DNA of 64,000 bases, taken from assembly GCA_021648725.1 (NCBI GenBank), contig JAKISF010000012.1:20261-84260 (forward strand). Direction: 5' to 3'. The translations under genes were made by a program, and so were the position numbers. The notes beneath the pieces are model-generated. The model saw nothing but the letters and a program-made list of their open reading frames with translations. It had not been told where the DNA came from and ran no database searches. Shown in pieces: positions 28,024 to 36,722 of this stretch. The DNA comes from Bacteroidales bacterium. GTDB lineage: Bacteria; Bacteroidota; Bacteroidia; Bacteroidales; JAADGE01. Within the stretch, counting starts at the first letter, position 1; every line of letters begins with the position of its first letter.

Positions 28024-29835
28024 ATGGCAATGACAATAATCGAAAAAATCATCGCAAATCATTCAAAATATGATACCGTTAAACCCGGTGATATCGTTGA
28101 TATTGAAATTGATGTAAGAGCTGCCAGAGATTTCGGCGGACCCAATGTAGTAAAGCATTTTCAAGAACATAATTTAACACTTGATGATGCAAGTAAAACA
28201 TTCTTTACATTTGATACTAACCCTACGGGTTCAGACCAAAAATATGCCGTAAATCAGCATATTTGCAGAACTTTTGCCAGAAATACCGGTATTAAAGTTT
28301 TCGATATTAACAACGGTATCGGAACGCATGCTCTTATTGAAGAAGGCTTGGTTTATCCCGGTTCAACAATAGTAACAACCGATTCGCATGCCAATATTAT
28401 GGGTGCGGTAGGTGCATTCGGACAAGGAATGGGCGATAAAGACATTGCCGTTGCATTTAATAAAGGCAGCGTTTGGTTTAAAGTTCCTCAATCAGTAAAA
28501 ATTAATCTTGTCGGAAAACGTCCCGTAAATATTACCGCAAAAGATATAGTTCTGAATTTACTTGATAAATTCGGTGCAAATTCTTTACTGCAATATTCGG
28601 TTGAAATGTACGGCGAAGAAGCTGAAAAACTCACTCTTGACGAAAGAATTACCATAGCATCAATGGGAACAGAAATGGGAACAATTATTATTTTGTTTCC
28701 GCCGAGTAAAGAAATACTTGATTACAGTTCGGAACGTGCAGGCAAAAAGATAGAAGGAGTCTATGCTGATGAAGATGCTCATTATGAGGAAGTTCACGAC
28801 ATTGACATTTCAAAATTCGTTAATATGGTTTCACTTCCGGGTAAACCGCACGGAACCGTAAATATTATCGAAGCACATAAAACTAAAATTGATTCCGGCT
28901 TTATAGGGTCATGCACAAACGGTCGTATGGAAGATATGCGAGCAGTTGCCGAAGTTCTTAAAGGCAGAAAAGTTGCTCCGGGCGTTGTTCTTAAAATTGT
29001 TCCTTCAACCGATGCAATTTGGCAACAATGTTTAGATGAAGGTATAATTAAAATTTTTAAAGAAGCAGGTGCATTAGTTTCAAATGCCGGATGTGCCGGA
29101 TGTGCCGCCGGACAAGTAGGTCAAAACGGACCGGGAGAAATTACTATCAGTACGGGAAACCGAAATTTTCCCGGCAAGCAAGGGAAAGGAGAGGTTTACT
29201 TATCATCCCCCGAAACAGTTGCAGCTTCGGCAATAGCCGGATATATTACAACAATTAATGCAATACCCGATGAACCTGCAATTTTTACACCGCAAGAAAT
29301 TGATGCAAAGATTGAAAATGCAAAAAAAGAACAATCACAATCAGATGATAAACAGACTGTTGTAGAAGGCAGAGTTTGGTACATACAAGAAGATGATATT
29401 GACACAGACATGATTTTTCATAACCGATACCTTGCAATTACCGATATTAATGAAATGGGACAATATGCTTTCGATAACTTAAAAGGTTATGAAGATTTTG
29501 CAAAACAAGCAAAACCGGGAGATATTGTTGTTGTTAATAAAAATTTCGGTGCGGGGAGTTCACGTCAACAAGCTGTTGATTGCTTTAAAGCATTGGGCGT
29601 ACAAGCAATTGTTGCCGAAAGTTACGGAGCAATTTACGAACGAAATGCAATCAATGCAGCATTCCCTATTGTAATATATAAAACTTTGGAAGGATTAGAT
29701 TTGGAACATTTCGATACGGTCAAAATTAACTTTGAAACCGGAGAAATGACAAATATTTCAAAAAATAAAAGCATACAAGCAGAACCTTTTTCAGATGTTC
29801 AGTTAGAGATTTATCAGAATGGAGGATTATTTTAA
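28024..29835 (+). CDS. Fused LeuC-LeuD-type aconitase-family hydratase
   Basis: This 4Fe-4S hydro-lyase isomerises a 2- or 3-hydroxy tricarboxylic acid. The large-subunit part (about 1-420) carries TTDSHANIMGAVGAFGQGMG, the cluster cysteine in GFIGSCTNGR, and the pair in NAGCAGCAAG. A linker (about 425-450) joins it to the swivel domain (about 450-603) with DDIDTDMIFHNRYL and the substrate loop GAGSSRQQAVD. LeuC and LeuD are usually separate, but fused single-chain forms exist in Bacteroidota. No leuA/leuB or citrate-cycle neighbours are present, so isopropylmalate, homoaconitate or aconitate cannot be told apart. Confidence 0.88.
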   Translation: MAMTIIEKIIANHSKYDTVKPGDIVDIEIDVRAARDFGGPNVVKHFQEHNLTLDDASKTFFTFDTNPTGSDQKYAVNQHICRTFARNTGIKVFDINNGIGTHALIEEGLVYPGSTIVTTDSHANIMGAVGAFGQGMGDKDIAVAFNKGSVWFKVPQSVKINLVGKRPVNITAKDIVLNLLDKFGANSLLQYSVEMYGEEAEKLTLDERITIASMGTEMGTIIILFPPSKEILDYSSERAGKKIEGVYADEDAHYEEVHDIDISKFVNMVSLPGKPHGTVNIIEAHKTKIDSGFIGSCTNGRMEDMRAVAEVLKGRKVAPGVVLKIVPSTDAIWQQCLDEGIIKIFKEAGALVSNAGCAGCAAGQVGQNGPGEITISTGNRNFPGKQGKGEVYLSSPETVAASAIAGYITTINAIPDEPAIFTPQEIDAKIENAKKEQSQSDDKQTVVEGRVWYIQEDDIDTDMIFHNRYLAITDINEMGQYAFDNLKGYEDFAKQAKPGDIVVVNKNFGAGSSRQQAVDCFKALGVQAIVAESYGAIYERNAINAAFPIVIYKTLEGLDLEHFDTVKINFETGEMTNISKNKSIQAEPFSDVQLEIYQNGGLF

Positions 29836-30004
29836 ACAGGAACACGGATTGTACGGAATTAAATGGTATGAGTTTCAATTATTAAATTATTTGAAAGCAA
29901 CAGAAATAGAAGTCGGATTACTGCTCGGTTTTTGAAAAGAAGCAAAATTTAAACGGAAAATCTTTACAAATGACAGAAAATCAGGACATTTAAAATCCGT
30001 GTAA
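29819..30004 (+). pseudogene. GxxExxY-family relic
   Basis: Overlapping the end of the dehydratase gene is a frame reading WYEFQLLNYLKATEIEVGLLLGF, TGA at 29933-29935, then KEAKFKRKIFTNDRKSG, ending TAA at 30002-30004. This is the C-terminal signature of the GxxExxY family common in Bacteroidota (LLNYLKAT, then LLxxFG, then FKRxI). The premature TGA replaces the expected Gly codon (GGA to TGA) after LLLxF. The N-terminal half is missing. It is a decayed remnant and otherwise accounts for most of this 270-base gap. Confidence 0.7.
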
Positions 30005-30064
30005 ATCAGGTTTCTGCGTATTCAAAAAAACAGAAAATAAATTATTTAATTAAACATCAAATAT

Positions 30065-30072
30065 TATCTTTG
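30065..30072 (+). promoter_or_regulatory. -7 promoter box of the Skp-like gene
   Basis: TATCTTTG matches TAnnTTTG, 35 bases before the ATG at 30108. Confidence 0.5.
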
Positions 30073-30107
30073 CACATCAAGAAAAAACTATAATTAAAAA
30101 TTAAGAA

Positions 30108-30719
30108 ATGAAGAAATATTTTTTAGGATTAGGAGTAACAGCATTAATGTTCGGAAGTTTATTGTTTACAAATTGTGATAAAGGAGAAAGTAACAATAAC
30201 CAACCTGCAAATGATAATTTGTTTAAAATAGCTTATGTAATGACAGATACCTTGTCGGAAGCATACGAATATTTTAACGACTTACAATCATCTCTTCTTA
30301 TTGAAAGACAAGAAAAAGAAGCAGAATTAAGCAACAGATACCAAGTATTGCAAAATAAGTTCTTGAAAATTCAAAGAGATGTTCAAAATCGTATGATGAC
30401 CCCGACAACCGGACAAAAGAAGCAAGAGCAATTAGCTTTACAGCAACAAAAATTGCAACAAGACCAACAAATGTATGAAATGGAGATAATGGAAAAAAGC
30501 CAAAAAATGACTTTGCAAATACTTGACAGTATTCAAAACTATCTTTCAATCTACAATAAAGAACATAATTATAACATGATTATTACAAGTGATACTTTGG
30601 GGTCTCAAATTTTATATGCCGATAAAGAATTTGACATTACAAAAGATGTAATTGACGGTTTAAATAAAAGATACAGAGCATCACTGGGTAAAAGTGAAGT
30701 TGAAGAAGGAACGGAATAA
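30108..30719 (+). CDS. Skp/OmpH-family periplasmic chaperone-like lipoprotein
   Basis: The 203-residue protein has a lipoprotein signal with lipobox LLFTNC. A short beta strand (FKIAYVMTDTL) follows, then a long amphipathic coiled-coil hairpin (about 60-150, rich in Glu, Gln and Lys: KKQEQLALQQQKLQQDQQMY). It closes with the second strand (YNMIITSDTLGSQILYA). This is the Skp trimer tentacle fold, which binds unfolded outer-membrane proteins. The lipid anchor is unusual relative to free periplasmic Skp but occurs in Bacteroidota. Monocistronic, with promoter and terminator on either side. Confidence 0.88.
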   Translation: MKKYFLGLGVTALMFGSLLFTNCDKGESNNNQPANDNLFKIAYVMTDTLSEAYEYFNDLQSSLLIERQEKEAELSNRYQVLQNKFLKIQRDVQNRMMTPTTGQKKQEQLALQQQKLQQDQQMYEMEIMEKSQKMTLQILDSIQNYLSIYNKEHNYNMIITSDTLGSQILYADKEFDITKDVIDGLNKRYRASLGKSEVEEGTE

Positions 30720-30737
30720 AACTAATTATAAGTAATG

Positions 30738-30767
30738 AAAAAATCCGGCTTTATGTCGGATTTTTTT
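30738..30767 (+). terminator. Rho-independent terminator after the Skp-like gene
   Basis: A stem of AAAAATCCG paired with CGGATTTTT around a short loop, followed by a T run, starts 19 bases after the stop at 30719. Confidence 0.85.
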
Positions 30768-30796
30768 GTGTATATTACGAACCAAAAACCAATATT

Positions 30797-32056
30797 TTGG
30801 CATTTGCAAACACATATTTTAAAAGGTTTCAGGCAAAAGATGCTGTAATTAACGAACTTCCGCAAAAAGATTTGTTTTTATCAATTGTAATTCCTGTTTT
30901 TGATGAGCCGAATTTATGCAGGTCTTTGCAATCTTTAAAAGATTGTTTAATGCCTGAAAAAAGCATTGAAGTTATTGTTGTAATAAATTCTTCCGAAAAT
31001 AGCCCTAAGCATATAATTGACTTAAACAGAAAGATATACAAAAAAGCAAAAGTATTTGCGGAACAAAACAGCAATCAAAAAATTAAATTTCATATTCTTA
31101 ATTTTGAGAAACTTCCTAAAAAGTTTGCAGGTGTCGGATTAGCACGAAAAATAGGAATGGATGAGGCTTTGCACAGATTTAATAAATTGGAAAAATCGGA
31201 TGGGTTAATTGCCGGTTTTGATGCAGATGCTTTAGTTGAAGAAAATTATTTTACGGAAATTGAGAATTACTTCAAGCAAAACCCTAAAATAAATGCTGCA
31301 TCAATAGATTTTCAACATCCCGTTTCAGGAAATGATTTTTCGGAAGATATTTACAGAAACATTATACAATATGAACTTCATTTACGATATTTTATTGAAG
31401 CTTTAAGATTTGCAAACTTCCCTTTTGCCTATCACACAATAGGTTCGAGCTTTGCAGTTAGAGCCGATGTTTATGCAAAGCAGGGCGGAATGAACAGACG
31501 CAAAGCAGGCGAGGACTTTTATTTTCTGCAAAAAATTATTCAACTCGGTAATTACGGCGAAATAAATACGACAAAAGTAATTCCCTCTCCCCGAATTTCT
31601 GACAGGGTACCTTTCGGAACAGGTGCGGCTGTTAAAAAAATGATTGAAAATAACGAAACAACTTATTTGACATATTCTTTTGAGCTTTTTGAAATGATTA
31701 AACAATTTTTTATTGAAAAGAATTCTTTTTATCTTAAATATTCATTAAAAAAAGTTCCTGAAACTATCTCAGAGTTTTTAAAAATTAATAAATTTGAAGA
31801 AGATTTGAAAAAAATCAAAAAAGAAAGTCCGAATATAAATACATTTCAAAAAAAGTTTTTTGAATGGTTTAATGCTTTCAGGGTAATTAAGTTTTTAAAT
31901 TTCGCACATGAAAAATATTATAAAAAGCAATGCGTAAAAAATGAAAGTATTAAATTATTAAAAATATATCATCCTGAAATAAAAGTTGATAACAACAATA
32001 CAAAATTATTAAATATTTACAGAAAAATCCAAATCCATAAAAATGAAGAGTTATAA
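30797..32056 (+). CDS. Family 2 glycosyltransferase
   Basis: This 419-residue cytosolic GT-A enzyme has the nucleotide-sugar-binding start LFLSIVIPVFDEPNLCRSLQ, a metal-binding DxD in AGFDADALVEENYF, and the acceptor/catalytic GEDFYFLQKI block at about residue 235. The C-terminal 150 residues are helical and unassigned. No membrane segment is evident. The first usable start is TTG at 30797; no ATG precedes the SIVIPVF strand in frame. The stop lies 14 bases inside the TraB/GumN gene, indicating co-translation. The sugar and acceptor are unknown. Confidence 0.85.
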   Translation: MAFANTYFKRFQAKDAVINELPQKDLFLSIVIPVFDEPNLCRSLQSLKDCLMPEKSIEVIVVINSSENSPKHIIDLNRKIYKKAKVFAEQNSNQKIKFHILNFEKLPKKFAGVGLARKIGMDEALHRFNKLEKSDGLIAGFDADALVEENYFTEIENYFKQNPKINAASIDFQHPVSGNDFSEDIYRNIIQYELHLRYFIEALRFANFPFAYHTIGSSFAVRADVYAKQGGMNRRKAGEDFYFLQKIIQLGNYGEINTTKVIPSPRISDRVPFGTGAAVKKMIENNETTYLTYSFELFEMIKQFFIEKNSFYLKYSLKKVPETISEFLKINKFEEDLKKIKKESPNINTFQKKFFEWFNAFRVIKFLNFAHEKYYKKQCVKNESIKLLKIYHPEIKVDNNNTKLLNIYRKIQIHKNEEL

Positions 32057-32927
32057 AGTTTTAATCACAAGTTTATTCTTGCTTTTTTCAATATTTATTC
32101 AAGCACAGGAGAATTCAACAACAGAAAAATCATTACTTTGGGAAATTTCCGGGAACGGTCTTGAAACTCCGTCATATATATTCGGAACAATACATCTTAT
32201 CCCTGTTGAAGATTATTTTTTTACGGATGTTATGAAAGAAAAACTCCTGAGCTGCAAAACATTAGCATTAGAGATAGATATTAATATGTCTTTGGCGGAT
32301 AAAATTGATATGGCAAAAAAAATAATGTTACCCGACGGAAAACGATTATCCGATTTTCTTACCGAAGAACAATATCAAGAATATTCTGCATATATTTTAG
32401 ATTCATTAAAAATCAAAGAATCAAAATTTAAACAAATGAATATGCTGAAACCGATTTTTGCATCTTCAATAATTTTAGTAGAACTTCTCGGAAAAACAAA
32501 AACTTATGAGGAAGAACTTAATAAACTTGCAAAAAAGAAAGAACTAAATGTAATAGGTTTGGAAACAGCAGATTATCAGTTATGTATATTGAACGGAATT
32601 AGTTTAGAAAAGCAAATTGAAATGATATTTAAAGACGGTCTAAGCGGAAATCCGACAGAAGAGTTTCAAGAAATATTAGATGTTTATAAAGAACAAGATT
32701 TAGAAAAAATGAATGAACTTTTTAAAGCTGATGAAAGTTTGGCAGAATTCGGAGATGATTTATTGGTAAACAGAAATAAAAATTGGATTCCTGTTATGGA
32801 AAAACAAATGAAAAAAAACAGTATCTTTGTTGCTGTCGGTGCTGCTCATTTGCCGGGAGAAACCGGAGTTTTGAACTTATTAAGAAATAAAGGCTACACA
32901 ATTACTGCAACTGACATTAAAAAATAG
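32043..32927 (+). CDS. TraB/GumN-family protein
   Basis: The 294-residue protein has a signal peptide ending FIQAQ. The TraB/GumN (erythromycin-esterase-like/Tiki-type) fold follows, with the hallmark SLLWEISGNGLETPSYIFGT-IHL near the N-terminus, two acidic helices (LALEIDINMS), and the C-terminal VAVGAAHLPGETGVL. Family members include putative metalloproteases; the His and Glu of the GTIHL and AAHLPG motifs are conserved here. It lies between a glycosyltransferase and a Crp/Fnr regulator in one operon. Substrate unknown. Confidence 0.88.
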   Translation: MKSYKVLITSLFLLFSIFIQAQENSTTEKSLLWEISGNGLETPSYIFGTIHLIPVEDYFFTDVMKEKLLSCKTLALEIDINMSLADKIDMAKKIMLPDGKRLSDFLTEEQYQEYSAYILDSLKIKESKFKQMNMLKPIFASSIILVELLGKTKTYEEELNKLAKKKELNVIGLETADYQLCILNGISLEKQIEMIFKDGLSGNPTEEFQEILDVYKEQDLEKMNELFKADESLAEFGDDLLVNRNKNWIPVMEKQMKKNSIFVAVGAAHLPGETGVLNLLRNKGYTITATDIKK

Positions 32928-32940
32928 TAAAAAAAACTCT

Positions 32941-33576
32941 ATGATTGAAATAAACTTGAAATTACTAAAACAGAAATTTCCTCAATTTGAAAAAAAAATG
33001 CTAAAGGAAATGCTCTCTTCCGGAATTGTAAAAGAAATTCCCGAAGCAGTAGAAGTTATCAGGCACGGTCAATATTTAAAGATGCTGCCGGTTGTGCTGG
33101 ACGGTGTTGTTAAAGTTTACAGCCAATATGAAGATAAAGAATTTTTGCTTTATTATATCAAATCGCAAGAGAGTTGTATAATGTCAATGTCTGCCGTTTT
33201 GCATAACAGTCCGAGCCGTATATTTGCCGTAACCGGTACCGATACTGTTTTAATGATGTTCCCGGTTGATAAGGTAAAGAAGTGGGTAAAAACCAGTCCG
33301 GCATTTAATTCATTGTTTTATAATTTGTATGATGACAGATATTCAGACCTTATTAACACCTTAAACCAAGTTTTGTTTGAGAAACTTGATAAAAGATTAT
33401 ATGAATATCTACAGGAAAAATCAAAAGTTTCCGGCTTAAAAAAGATTAATATTACGCATAAAGTAATTGCAACAGAACTCGGAACTGCAAGAGAAGTTGT
33501 AAGCAGGATATTAAAAAAACTAGAAAATAACAAACAAATTATTCAAGGCAAAGGAAATATTGAACTTTTATACTAA
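32941..33576 (+). CDS. Crp/Fnr-family transcriptional regulator
   Basis: The 211-residue protein has an N-terminal cyclic-nucleotide-binding-type beta barrel (about 15-125: VVLDGVVKVYSQYEDKEFLLYY) and a long dimerisation helix (about 125-155). A C-terminal winged helix-turn-helix (about 160-211) has recognition segment ATELGTAREVVSRILKKLE. It lacks the N-terminal cysteine cluster of true FNR, though Cys80 or so sits in QESCIMSMS, as in Bacteroidota Fnr-like regulators of unknown ligand. It starts 14 bases after the TraB gene. A Crp-like half-palindrome lies about 135 bases downstream, before the peroxiredoxin operon, which makes that operon a plausible target. Confidence 0.88.
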   Translation: MIEINLKLLKQKFPQFEKKMLKEMLSSGIVKEIPEAVEVIRHGQYLKMLPVVLDGVVKVYSQYEDKEFLLYYIKSQESCIMSMSAVLHNSPSRIFAVTGTDTVLMMFPVDKVKKWVKTSPAFNSLFYNLYDDRYSDLINTLNQVLFEKLDKRLYEYLQEKSKVSGLKKINITHKVIATELGTAREVVSRILKKLENNKQIIQGKGNIELLY

Positions 33577-33709
33577 TTTATTTCAGCACTTACCCTGAAT
33601 TGTAAAACACTGATTTAGAGTGTTGAACCCATCTCTGTCTTTTTTGTATTTTAGGATTCTGCCACATTTTTATACTATCCCAAAAATATTTTTAATTATT
33701 TTTCGTTTT

Positions 33710-33754
33710 TGTGACATTAGTTACAGAACATTGTTATAAAACATATTATATTTG
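33710..33754 (+). promoter_or_regulatory. Crp-like operator and -7 box upstream of the peroxiredoxin operon
   Basis: TGTGA-N6-TTACA at 33710-33725 closely resembles the Crp/Fnr consensus TGTGA-N6-TCACA (one mismatch). TATATTTG at 33747-33754 matches the TAnnTTTG -7 box. If transcription starts about 7 bases on, the operator centre falls near -43, the usual class II activator position. A second possible -7 box, TAGATTTG, lies at 33783-33790. No other element was seen in the 330-base gap except the hairpin described next. Confidence 0.5.
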
Positions 33755-33802
33755 TAAGTAATTAATGACAAATAATAATTAGTAGATTTGTTCATACTTC
33801 GT

Positions 33803-33855
33803 TCATTGCTGTTGACTCCCGAGTTTTTTAGAGTTCCTTGGGAGTCCGGCAATGA
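33803..33855. promoter_or_regulatory. Long interrupted hairpin in the peroxiredoxin leader
   Basis: TCATTGC (33803-33809) pairs with GCAATGA (33849-33855), and inside it GACTCCC pairs with GGGAGTC, giving a two-part stem with a loop of about 14 bases. It lies in the predicted 146-base leader, 50 bases before the ATG. No T run follows, so it is not a standard terminator. It could be an RNA control element or a small mobile repeat. Confidence 0.5.
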
Positions 33856-33906
33856 CATTAAATCCTTATTTCATATTCCCGTTTTCTAATTTAAAATCAA
33901 TTTAAA

Positions 33907-34521
33907 ATGCTAAACAGTATAATCAATAAATATTTAAAAAATATTTTGTATATTGTTGCGTTATTAATTTTTACAAATAATAAAGTAACATCACAAGAAC
34001 AACTGAAAACTGGCTCAAAAGCCCCTGAAATAAAAGCAATTGATCATGATAACAACACTTTTGTTCTGAGAGAAAAGTTAAAAGAAGGACCTGTTGTTCT
34101 TTTATTTTACAGAGGAGAGTGGTGTAAATATTGTAATTTGTATATGCACGATCTTGCAGATTCATTGTCTTTTGTCACAGATATGGGAGCTAATGTTGTT
34201 GCAATTACACCTGAAAGTAATGAATACATTGACATAACTATTGAAAAATCAAAAGCAACATTCAGCATTATTTATGATGAAGAGCACAAAATAATGGATG
34301 ATTATAAAGTTACATGGCATGTCAGTAAATTTGCTAATTTTTTCTATAAATTAAGCGGAAAAAATTTAAATAAAGCAAATAATAATTCTGACAGAGCATT
34401 GCCGGTGCCTGCAACATACATTATAGATAAAGACGGAACAATAAAAGGTGGTTATTTTAATGAAAATTACACAAAACGAATGCCTGTAAGTGAAATAATA
34501 AAAGTGTTGAAAACTATATAA
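33907..34521 (+). CDS. Membrane-anchored or exported peroxiredoxin-like (AhpC/TSA) protein
   Basis: The 204-residue protein begins with a hydrophobic segment (NILYIVALLIFTNNKVTSQ), suggesting export. A thioredoxin-like fold follows: KTGSKAPEIKAIDHDNN, VVLLFYRGEWCKYCNLYM with Cys73 and Cys76, VVAITPESNEY, and PATYIIDKDGTIKGGYF. The RGEWCKYC motif is the AhpC/TSA subtype that resembles PrxQ-like enzymes. It probably reduces peroxides or disulfides outside the cytoplasm. It is first in a four-frame operon; the decarboxylase ATG is 4 bases after its stop. Confidence 0.85.
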   Translation: MLNSIINKYLKNILYIVALLIFTNNKVTSQEQLKTGSKAPEIKAIDHDNNTFVLREKLKEGPVVLLFYRGEWCKYCNLYMHDLADSLSFVTDMGANVVAITPESNEYIDITIEKSKATFSIIYDEEHKIMDDYKVTWHVSKFANFFYKLSGKNLNKANNNSDRALPVPATYIIDKDGTIKGGYFNENYTKRMPVSEIIKVLKTI

Positions 34522-34525
34522 CAAA

Positions 34526-36001
34526 ATGTCGGTAAATTATAAAGAAACATTAGAAAAATTATTTGATATTATTATTAATTATATAGATGATAACTTTAAA
34601 AAAAATAATAAAGCAATAATTGAATACAGAACCCCTTCCGAATTAAAAAAAGAACTTTCTTTTAAAATTAAGAAAGCCGGTATTTCAGATAAAGAACTTT
34701 TAGATGAAGTTAATAACTATCTGAAATACAGTGTCAAAACGGGCGACAAACAATTTTTTAATCAACTTTATTCAGGCTTTAATATTCCCGGTTTTATAGG
34801 AGAAATAATTACAGCATTAACAAACACTTCAATGTACACTTTTGAAGTTGCTCCTGTTGCTACATTAATCGAAAAAGAACTTATCAATAAGATGTGCAAT
34901 ATTGTAGGGTTTAAAAACGGCTCCGGAATTTTTGTTACCGGAGGAAGCAACGCAAACCTTATTGCAATGTTTTCTGCCAGAAATAAAATATTTCAAGATG
35001 GAAAGACAAAAGGAATGTATAATGCAAAAATATTAACTGCATTTGTTTCGGATCAAGCACATTATTCTTTCGGAACAGCAGCAAATCTTCTCGGAATAGG
35101 TTCAAACAATCTTATTAAAATTAAATCTGACGAAAACGGAAAAATGATTCCGCAAGAGTTGGAAAAAGAGATTATTAAATCATTACAAAAGGGAGATTTA
35201 CCGTTTTTTATTGCAGCAACAGCCGGCACTACCATGCTCGGAGCATTTGATGATTTCGGAAAAATAAATGAAATTTCAAAAAAATATAATTGCCGGTTTC
35301 ATATTGACGGTTCATTCGGAGGTTCAATTCTTTTAAGTAAAAGCAAAAAACACTTATTTAAAAATGCCCAATTTGCTGATTCATTTGCCTGGGATCAGCA
35401 TAAATTAATGAACGTACCTTTAGCTTCGTCAGTAATTCTTTTTAACGAAAATAATGTTCTCAAAAATAATTTAACAAAGCTCAAAACTGACTATATTTTT
35501 CATGAAAACGAAGAAGATAATTGTGATTTAGGCGAAAGTTCAATTCAATGCGGCAGAAGAAACGACAGTTTAAAACTTTGGCTTGCTTGGAAATATTTCG
35601 GAGATTCTGGTTATGAAAAACGAATTAATAACTTATTCAAATCGGTTGAATATCTGAAAATAAAAATAATTGAGCATAAAAATTTTGAATTATATGCAGA
35701 AGTGCAAACATTAACCGTATGTTTCAGGTATAATCCCGGTAAAGAGTATGATTTAAATGCCCTTAACTTAAAAATCAGAGAAGATCTTCGTAAAAGCGGA
35801 AAGTCTATGGTAAATTACGGTTATATTAATAATCAATTGATTATAAGGTTTGTTGCTGCAAATGCCGATATTGAAAATAATGATATTGATACTTTCTTTA
35901 ACAATTTCTTAGAAATTGCTCAAACAGTTACAAAAAACATAAACAATAAAAATGCAGACAGATTCAGTAATAATAATGGCATGGCCCCAAACTCCCGCTA
36001 A
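34526..36001 (+). CDS. Group II PLP-dependent amino-acid decarboxylase
   Basis: This 491-residue cytosolic enzyme has the aspartate aminotransferase-fold decarboxylase signature shared by glutamate, aromatic amino-acid and cysteine-sulfinate decarboxylases. Evidence: FVTGGSNANLIAMFSAR (phosphate binding), ATAGTTMLGAFDDF, HIDGSFGGSILLSK (Asp contacting the PLP ring), and the Schiff-base lysine Lys293 in WDQHKLMNVPLASS. The substrate cannot be read by eye. It lies between a peroxiredoxin and a papain-like protein, with 50 bases of overlap into the latter, which suggests a dedicated small pathway. Confidence 0.9.
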   Translation: MSVNYKETLEKLFDIIINYIDDNFKKNNKAIIEYRTPSELKKELSFKIKKAGISDKELLDEVNNYLKYSVKTGDKQFFNQLYSGFNIPGFIGEIITALTNTSMYTFEVAPVATLIEKELINKMCNIVGFKNGSGIFVTGGSNANLIAMFSARNKIFQDGKTKGMYNAKILTAFVSDQAHYSFGTAANLLGIGSNNLIKIKSDENGKMIPQELEKEIIKSLQKGDLPFFIAATAGTTMLGAFDDFGKINEISKKYNCRFHIDGSFGGSILLSKSKKHLFKNAQFADSFAWDQHKLMNVPLASSVILFNENNVLKNNLTKLKTDYIFHENEEDNCDLGESSIQCGRRNDSLKLWLAWKYFGDSGYEKRINNLFKSVEYLKIKIIEHKNFELYAEVQTLTVCFRYNPGKEYDLNALNLKIREDLRKSGKSMVNYGYINNQLIIRFVAANADIENNDIDTFFNNFLEIAQTVTKNINNKNADRFSNNNGMAPNSR

Positions 36002-36722
36002 AGCTATCGGTATGTGGTATGATGCCGTTACTGAATTGTTCGGCTTCTTAAAAAACGGATATTACAAAGCAGGACATGCAGCAGCAGTTTTAGTTAATCA
36101 TTCAACAAAAGAACTTCATTACTTCGATTTCGGACGTTACCATATGCCCAAAGAATATGGCAGAGCAAGAAATAAAGAAACAGACCCTTTACTTAAAATT
36201 AAAACAGAACTTCTATTGTCTGATAAAAATGAAATTTTGAACATTGATAAAATTTTAACAGAATTAAATAATAATAATGCTTGTCACGGAGAAGGACCTT
36301 TATACGCTTCAATATTGGAAAATGTAGATTTTAATTCTGCTTTTAAGTATGCAAAATCAATTCAAAACAAAGACGCAGTCCCTTACGGACCGTATGAAAA
36401 AAAAGGTACAAACTGTTCTCGGTTTATTACGTCAATTGCAAAAAAATCAAACCCCGCAAGAAAAATTAGATTCAGATTATCAACTTCGTTATTGTTGACA
36501 CCTCTTACAAAAGCAAATGTTTTTGCATCTTCCGATATTTATTATAAAGTTGTAAATAAAAATGTTGCAAAACACAAATTAACATATAAAGACCAGTTAA
36601 AAAATTTTATGCTTCCGTATATCATAAAAAGCATAGATGAAACAGAAAAACAGGATATTCAAAACATTCAACTTCCGGTAAATACTTCCAAAGCATTATA
36701 TTGCTTAAACAGAAAAAAATGA
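35952..36722 (+). CDS. Putative permuted papain/NlpC-P60-like protein, N-terminal part (split family)
   Basis: The 256-residue frame has a conserved His42 in AGHAAAVLV, followed by ELHYFDFGRYHMP, and a Cys155 in GTNCSRFIT. His before Cys, each in its expected helix or strand context, is the arrangement of circularly permuted NlpC/P60-like (LRAT/YaeF-type) folds, so a thiol hydrolase or acyltransferase is an inference. It resembles a Bacteroidota family I recall as DUF6695, whose members carry the C-terminal block encoded by the next frame; that name is from memory. The start ATG at 35952 overlaps the decarboxylase by 50 bases; an ATG at 35976 is an alternative. It ends at TGA 36720-36722 directly after an A7 run. 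Confidence 0.6.
   Translation: MQTDSVIIMAWPQTPAKAIGMWYDAVTELFGFLKNGYYKAGHAAAVLVNHSTKELHYFDFGRYHMPKEYGRARNKETDPLLKIKTELLLSDKNEILNIDKILTELNNNNACHGEGPLYASILENVDFNSAFKYAKSIQNKDAVPYGPYEKKGTNCSRFITSIAKKSNPARKIRFRLSTSLLLTPLTKANVFASSDIYYKVVNKNVAKHKLTYKDQLKNFMLPYIIKSIDETEKQDIQNIQLPVNTSKALYCLNRKK
36711..36722 (+). other. In-phase A_AAA_AAA slippery heptamer ending at a stop codon
   Basis: In the zero frame the bases read AGA AAA AAA TGA. The seven A's at 36713-36719 fit the X_XXY_YYZ pattern of -1 frameshift sites. A -1 slip converts the stop to AAA AAA ATG ATT and continues directly into the downstream 94-codon frame. Confidence 0.7.

Noticed and set aside
33590..33640. AACACT/AGTGTT hairpin after the Crp/Fnr gene as terminator
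   Set aside because: The stem is short and the T-rich stretch after it is interrupted; support is too weak to list.
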